Source: an uncultured Treponema sp.
GTDB taxonomy: Bacteria > Spirochaetota > Spirochaetia > Treponematales > Treponemataceae
DNA: 6,697 nt
Assembly: GCA_934699065.1 (NCBI GenBank)
Contig: CAKUWD010000164.1
Location: 1-6,697, forward strand
Direction of reading: 5' to 3'
Part shown: piece after piece, positions 6,528 through 6,697 of the stretch
Layout: each line of letters starts with the position of its first letter
Position numbering within the stretch: the first letter of the stretch is position 1
Notes under the pieces: model-generated
Seen by the model: the letters and a program-made list of their open reading frames with translations, nothing else
Database searches by the model: none
What the model was told of the DNA's origin: nothing
Made by a program: the position numbers and the translations under genes

Positions 6528-6566
6528 GTAAATACAGTCTCATTGGGAACAAAGAAGGGATATAAT

Positions 6567-6697
6567 ATGATGCCGCTTACACTGGCAGTTGTCGGAGAAG
6601 AAAATATAATCAAAAAAATCGGAGGAAAGCAGGAAGTCAAGGCTCACCTCGAAAATCTTGGATTTGTAGTGGGAGGAGCTGTTACGGTGATTAACAC
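6567..6697 (+). CDS. feoA: FeoA, ferrous iron transport accessory protein, partial (C-terminus beyond right edge)
   Basis: The first 43 codons are present. The start is ATG at 6567, with AAGGGA (6555-6560) 6 nt upstream; a second ATG follows immediately at 6570 and could also be used. The protein reads MMPLTLAVVGEENIIKKIGG, then a helix with KAHLENLGF and VGGAVTVIN. This matches the N-terminal half of the small cytoplasmic FeoA SH3-like fold, including the characteristic LxxLGF-x-GG-x-V pattern. Complete FeoA proteins are about 70-80 aa, so roughly half is missing. FeoA supports the FeoB Fe(II) permease, and feoB would be expected just outside the window. The strong promoter and palindromes upstream suggest metal-dependent control. 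Confidence 0.88.
   Translation, partial: MMPLTLAVVGEENIIKKIGGKQEVKAHLENLGFVVGGAVTVIN

Overview
The window looks like a piece of spirochaete chromosome, most likely from a host-associated Treponema. This is inferred from the gene types: a surface lipoprotein with a relaxed lipobox and a parallel beta-helix of a kind that is abundant in gut and rumen treponemes, a STAS anti-anti-sigma protein, and low-GC DNA. No rRNA or other taxonomic marker is present, so the assignment is moderate.

Layout. Positions 1-2436 (minus) hold the N-terminal 812 codons of a large beta-helix lipoprotein that runs off the left edge. It starts at a TTG and has its own consensus promoter at 2476-2505. Positions 2545-5374 (minus) hold two membrane-protein genes 19 bp apart, evidently one operon. 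The upstream gene (324 aa) and downstream gene (611 aa) both have three membrane helices, a large extracytoplasmic domain, then three helices. The 611-aa protein also resembles the LptF/LptG permease family at its C-terminal end and carries TPR-like helices in its central domain. A 178-bp intergenic region (5375-5552) separates this operon from a divergent gene on the plus strand (5553-6107), a STAS domain fused to a four-cysteine zinc ribbon. That gene has a consensus promoter and a strong intrinsic terminator (6134-6161).

The 459 bp between the STAS gene and the last gene contain no gene but much structure. In order they hold the terminator, a 10-bp direct repeat (GCGTGAAACA twice), three same-strand DnaA-box-like 9-mers at 11-12 bp spacing, about 130 bp at roughly 12% GC ending in a tandem 10-bp repeat, a consensus promoter with a 17-bp spacer, and two near-identical palindromes at and after the expected transcription start. 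The DnaA-box and AT-rich combination resembles a replication origin. The palindromes look like an operator for the feoA gene that starts at 6567 and runs off the right edge.

The genes do not form one pathway. The two-gene membrane operon probably acts in envelope transport, the lipoprotein is surface or periplasmic, the STAS protein belongs to a partner-switching regulatory system whose kinase and phosphatase are not here, and feoA begins a ferrous iron uptake operon. The most interesting leads are the divergent LptF/G-like pair and the origin-like region.
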